Both the position numbers and the translations under genes were made by a program. The notes beneath the pieces are model-generated. The model saw only the letters and a list, made by a program, of their open reading frames with translations, was not told the DNA's origin and ran no database searches. Shown here piece after piece: positions 5,842 through 8,720 of a stretch of 8,720 nucleotides of DNA; the first letter of the stretch is position 1, and every line of letters starts with the position of its first letter. Origin of the DNA: JAFDZV01 sp966128725 (GTDB lineage Bacteria > Bacteroidota > Ignavibacteria > OLB7); assembly GCA_966128725.1 (NCBI GenBank), contig CBHYLN010000184.1, positions 1 through 8,720 on the forward strand, written 5' to 3'.

Positions 5842-6492
5842 TTATTCCGCCGACGACGCCGCACGCTTGCGCATGCGATGCCGGATGTATTCGATGATCA
5901 CCGGCAGAATCGAGACGAAGATCACCACGGCGATCACATAATGGATGTAGCTGCCGATGTTCGGGATCGAACGGCCCAGAAAGTACCCCAGCAGGGTTGT
6001 GGAGGAAATCCAGAGCACACCGCCGGCAATGTTGAACACCGCGAACTGGCGGTACGGCATGCCGGCAATGCCGGCAACCACGGGCGCGAAGGTGCGGATC
6101 AGCGGGATGAATCGGGCCAGCACGATGGTTTTGCCGCCATGCTTCGCGTAGAACGCCTGCGTGCGAACCAGATGTTCACGTTTGAAGAATCTTCCGTCGG
6201 GCCGGGCCAGCAAACGCTTGCTTCCACGCCGGCCTATGGAATACCCGGTTGCATCGCCGATGATGGCGGCCGGTATCAACAACACGTTCAGCAGTGCGAT
6301 ATCCAGCAAACCGGCCGCGGCAAGCACCCCGGCGGATACCAGCAACGAGTCGCCCGGCAGGAAGAAACCAACCAGAAGGCCGGTTTCGGCGAACACAATA
6401 ACGATCAGCGCCACGTATCCCCCCCATCGCACGAGTTGTTCAAACCCTTGCGGCGAGGAGATCATGTGGAAGAAATCCGAAATCGATTCCAT
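5842..6492 (-). CDS. DedA family inner-membrane protein
   Basis: DedA (SNARE-associated/VTT) proteins are polytopic inner-membrane proteins; members act in undecaprenyl-phosphate or phospholipid transport and in membrane homeostasis. The 216-residue product has the usual length and motifs: an amphipathic N-terminus, AETGLLVGFFLPGDSLL at residues 35-51 with the conserved Glu and the Pro-Gly-Asp turn, GDATGYSIGRRG at 79-90, and the G-x-x-x-x-x-x-RFIPLIRTFAP region (120-137) with the two conserved Arg. Further membrane segments follow at about 147-172 and 182-200, and the end is basic. The frame is open to 6675 but the extra residues are low in hydrophobics and overlap ruvC, so I chose the ATG at 6492, which is 86 bases beyond the ruvC stop; no clear ribosome binding site is seen. 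Family is sure; the transported lipid is not known. Confidence 0.94.
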   Translation of the reverse strand: MESISDFFHMISSPQGFEQLVRWGGYVALIVIVFAETGLLVGFFLPGDSLLVSAGVLAAAGLLDIALLNVLLIPAAIIGDATGYSIGRRGSKRLLARPDGRFFKREHLVRTQAFYAKHGGKTIVLARFIPLIRTFAPVVAGIAGMPYRQFAVFNIAGGVLWISSTTLLGYFLGRSIPNIGSYIHYVIAVVIFVSILPVIIEYIRHRMRKRAASSAE

Positions 6493-6578
6493 GTACGAGA
6501 GATTGATATGGTACGTGCCGTGCCCGCTGCGCGGCACCGCGTGGGGAGAGGCCCCGGCACCCTGCGGGGCCGGATATC

Positions 6579-7124
6579 TCAACGATCGCCGGAAACCCGT
6601 TCCGGGTGTTCGTCGATGAATTTTTTCCAGGTGCGGCGCCCACCCTGCGGCCGGCCAAGACGATTTGCATGGCACAGCGCAATTGCAAGCGCGTCGGTGG
6701 CGTCCAGCGCCACACGCTTTCCTGGCGGCAGCTTCAGGATCTGCGTCACCATGAACTCCACCTGCTCCTTGGTTGCGCCGCCGTTGCCGGTTACCGCCTG
6801 CTTTACCTCGCGTGGCGCGTATTCGGAGGTCGGAATCTCGCGCAACACCGCCGCCAGGATCGCCACGCCGCGCGCGTGCCCCAGCTTCAGCGTGGACTGC
6901 ACGTTCTTGGAGTAGAACGCGGACTCAATGGCGAACTCGTCCGGTGCGGTACGCTCCAACACTTCCATCAGCCGTGTATGAATCTCGCGAAGGCGCAACG
7001 GCATGCTCATTGTCGCCTTGGTGCGGATCACGTCGTACTCAACAAGCGTGGTCACCCCGCCCTCCAGATCAATCACACCAAATCCGGTAACAAGGGTTCC
7101 CGGGTCCACCCCGATGATTCGCAT
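6579..7124 (-). CDS. ruvC: Holliday junction resolvase RuvC
   Basis: RuvC is a dimeric endonuclease that cuts four-way junctions made during homologous recombination, working with the RuvAB branch-migration motor. The 181-residue product matches the family length and has all four acidic catalytic residues: Asp7 in GVDPGT, Glu67 in AIESAFYSKN, and Asp141 and Asp144 in ALDATDALAIALCH. The region APREVKQAVTGNGGATKEQV (103-122) is also typical. The frame is open upstream to 7436, but the extra residues are not RuvC-like, and ATG at 7124 gives the canonical M-R-I-I-G-V-D-P-G start. No strong ribosome binding site precedes it. ruvA and ruvB are not in the window, so the genes are not clustered here. 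It heads a probable minus-strand group ruvC, dedA, exported protein. Confidence 0.97.
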   Translation of the reverse strand: MRIIGVDPGTLVTGFGVIDLEGGVTTLVEYDVIRTKATMSMPLRLREIHTRLMEVLERTAPDEFAIESAFYSKNVQSTLKLGHARGVAILAAVLREIPTSEYAPREVKQAVTGNGGATKEQVEFMVTQILKLPPGKRVALDATDALAIALCHANRLGRPQGGRRTWKKFIDEHPERVSGDR

Positions 7125-7350
7125 TACGGTTTCGTCCAGTTTCGATGGGACCGGCAGGCAATCGGCGCCGCGCCCGGCGGATAACGAAGGTACGACGCCG
7201 GCGGCATCACTCCCAATCCACTGTTGTGTACGCAGTGCGTGCCGGGCCGTTGACTTCGCAACCGACACCGCAACCGGCGCCCCATCATGCCGCCACGGAT
7301 ACAATGGGTGCGTGCCAGGAAGCAACGGCAATTGTATGTTCGCAACCACC
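7125..7350. promoter_or_regulatory. Divergent intergenic region between ruvC and the DUF2723 gene
   Basis: These 226 bases lie between two genes starting in opposite directions and should hold both promoters. On the plus strand TACAAT at 7300-7305 is a fair -10 candidate, but no -35 hexamer sits 16-18 bases upstream; a TTGACT at 7250-7255 is 44 bases away, too far to pair with it. No LexA-type operator is evident ahead of ruvC. An AGGAAG at 7317-7322 is 13 bases from an in-frame ATG at 7336. Confidence 0.35.
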
Positions 7351-8720
7351 ATGAGCACTGAAGTTCCGAACACTCCCGCACTGCAACGCGGCCTGCTTAC
7401 CGTGGGCCGGGCGGCGCTTGGCGTTGGCGTGGTCACCGCCGTGATCTACATCCTTACGATGAACCCCTCGTTCGGTTTTGTGGACAAGGGGGAACTGGTT
7501 GCCGTTGCCAGCACCGCCGGTATCCCACACCCAACGGGATATCCCACCATCATGCTGCTTGCGTACGCGTTCACGAAAGTGATGCCGCTGCGGCCGGTAG
7601 TGGCGCTGAACGTGCTTTCGGCATTGCTTACCGCCGGCGGCGCGGCAATGCTCGTACTGCTGTTCAACGATCTTCTGCAACGGATTCCGCGCCCGCGAGC
7701 CGCCGCACAACGTGGGCGCTCAACGAACACGAAACCAAAGGCCAGGCGGGCCGCCGCCGAGGCAGCCGGCACGGCACATGTGGCCGCGATCGAAAACGAA
7801 ACAACCGGAGAACTGCCGAGCGCGGCACGCATCTGGATCGCGGCGTTCGCGGCGCTGTTCACGGCGTTCACGGCCACATGGTGGAATCAGGGAAACGGAT
7901 TCGAGGTGTACTCATTGCATGCGTTGTTGATGCCGCTGGTGACGCTGCTGTTCCTGCGATTCGTGGACGAGGCCGGGCGCACCGCCGCGGCGCATGACCA
8001 AACCGAGCCCGCAACCAGCGGCCGCCGGATCCTGTTCGCAACACGGCGCGAATTTGCCTTCGCCCTTCTGCTGGGCCTTTCGTTCACGAACCATATGTCC
8101 ACGGTGTTGCTGGCACCGGCGTTTCTGGTGCATTATTTCTGGACGTTGGGGATCAATGCGCGCTCGCTGAGCCGCCTGTTGCGATGCACACCGGCGTTTG
8201 TGCTGGGCCTGCTGCCGTACCTGTGGCTGCCGATCCGGGCCGGGATGCATCCCCGGTTCAACTGGGGCGACCCCACCACACCTGGCGCACTGTTCGATCA
8301 CGTCTCCGGCAAGATCTATCGCGTGTACATGTTCGACAGCGCCGAGGTGTTCCGCCAACAGGCGGGGTTCTTCTTCCGCAATCTTCCGGCCGAGCTGGCC
8401 TACGTTGGCATCCCGCTGGCGGTGGCCGGCATTGTGCTGCTGGCGATGCGGAGCGCGAAGCTGAGCGCCTTTGTGGGCCTGCTGTTCGCGGCCTGTGTGC
8501 TGTACTCCAGCAACTACGACATCATGGAGATCGGCCCGTATTACATGACGGCGATTTTCGCGATCGGGATCTGGTGCCTGCTGGGCATGGCCTGGCTGGC
8601 ACGGGCCGTGGGGGGCCGGGGCGCCGTTGTGGCCGCCGCGGTGCTGGCGGCCTCGATTGCCGTGGCGAACTATTCGGCCAGCGATGAAAGCCGGAATCTG
8701 CTGGTGGAGGACATGACGCG
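7351..8720 (+). CDS. DUF2723 (TMEM260-like) polytopic membrane protein, cut by right window edge
   Basis: The frame is open from the ATG at 7351 to the edge, giving 456 complete codons of a longer protein. The N-terminal half matches DUF2723 (PF11028): FVDKGELVAVASTAGIPHPTG at residues 43-63 in the first extracytoplasmic loop, an acidic-residue loop followed by H-P-x-G, and TATWWNQGNGFEVYSLH at 174-190. Later LGLSFTNHMSTVLLAP (241-256) and LPYLWLPIRAG with NWGDP (288-308) are typical too. About eleven hydrophobic segments are visible. The fold is GT-C-like; human TMEM260 is an O-mannosyltransferase, so a lipid-linked sugar transfer at the outer face of the inner membrane is a reasonable inference, not shown here. 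Residues 111-160 form an unusually long basic, Ala-rich loop between membrane segments. An in-frame ATG at 7336 would add five residues; neither start has a good ribosome binding site. Confidence 0.9.
   Translation, partial: MSTEVPNTPALQRGLLTVGRAALGVGVVTAVIYILTMNPSFGFVDKGELVAVASTAGIPHPTGYPTIMLLAYAFTKVMPLRPVVALNVLSALLTAGGAAMLVLLFNDLLQRIPRPRAAAQRGRSTNTKPKARRAAAEAAGTAHVAAIENETTGELPSAARIWIAAFAALFTAFTATWWNQGNGFEVYSLHALLMPLVTLLFLRFVDEAGRTAAAHDQTEPATSGRRILFATRREFAFALLLGLSFTNHMSTVLLAPAFLVHYFWTLGINARSLSRLLRCTPAFVLGLLPYLWLPIRAGMHPRFNWGDPTTPGALFDHVSGKIYRVYMFDSAEVFRQQAGFFFRNLPAELAYVGIPLAVAGIVLLAMRSAKLSAFVGLLFAACVLYSSNYDIMEIGPYYMTAIFAIGIWCLLGMAWLARAVGGRGAVVAAAVLAASIAVANYSASDESRNLLVEDMT

Noticed and set aside
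6493..6675. N-terminal extension of dedA by 61 codons
   Set aside because: The added residues overlap the ruvC end and lack the hydrophobic character of a DedA N-terminus.
5839..6915. Plus-strand open frame of 358 codons
   Set aside because: It lies antisense to dedA and ruvC, both certain genes, and its translation (many His, Asp, Gln, Gly, Arg) is typical of the reverse strand of coding DNA.
7125..7436. N-terminal extension of ruvC by 104 codons
   Set aside because: The extension has no RuvC similarity, and the ATG at 7124 gives the canonical family start; it would also overlap the divergent DUF2723 gene.
1..8720. CRISPR array, transposon ends, phage or attachment sites, tRNA genes
   Set aside because: No regularly spaced repeats, transposase or integrase motifs, terminal inverted repeats or tRNA T-loop signatures were found on either strand.

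Overview
This 8.7-kb window looks like chromosomal DNA from a GC-rich, Gram-negative-type bacterium. I recognise ten protein-coding genes and no tRNA, rRNA, CRISPR array, insertion sequence or phage gene. Three things suggest an organism of, or near, the Bacteroidota/Chlorobiota/Ignavibacteria assemblage: a DUF2723 (TMEM260-like) membrane protein, a DUF1800 protein, and lipoproteins together with a family-9 glycosyltransferase, which imply an outer membrane. This placement is inference from gene content only; other phyla that carry these families are possible.

Left block (1-3762), all on the minus strand. Read in the direction of transcription it runs: GT9 heptosyltransferase-like enzyme, a short type-B J-domain co-chaperone, thioredoxin, a 0.7-kb stretch with no convincing gene, then a DUF1800 protein cut off by the left edge. 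The J-protein and thioredoxin are 119 bases apart and form a plausible protein-folding/redox pair.

Middle block (3994-5095), plus strand. Two tandem lipoproteins each end in a BON domain. They are diverged paralogues in architecture: lipobox, low-complexity linker, C-terminal BON. They are divergent from the GT9 gene and convergent with the next block.

Right block. ruvC (Holliday-junction resolvase), a DedA-family membrane protein and an exported protein of unknown function lie in that order on the minus strand (7124 down to 5186) and could be one transcript. Divergent from ruvC, a DUF2723 polytopic membrane protein starts near 7351 on the plus strand and runs off the right edge.

The common theme is the cell envelope (GT9, DedA, BON lipoproteins, exported protein, DUF2723), mixed with housekeeping genes (trxA, J-protein, ruvC). 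I found no clear evidence of a new multi-gene system. The points most worth a second look are the non-coding stretch 669-1377 with two perfect inverted repeats, the J-protein that appears to lack one of the two usual substrate-binding domains, the tandem BON lipoprotein pair, and the unassigned exported protein behind dedA.
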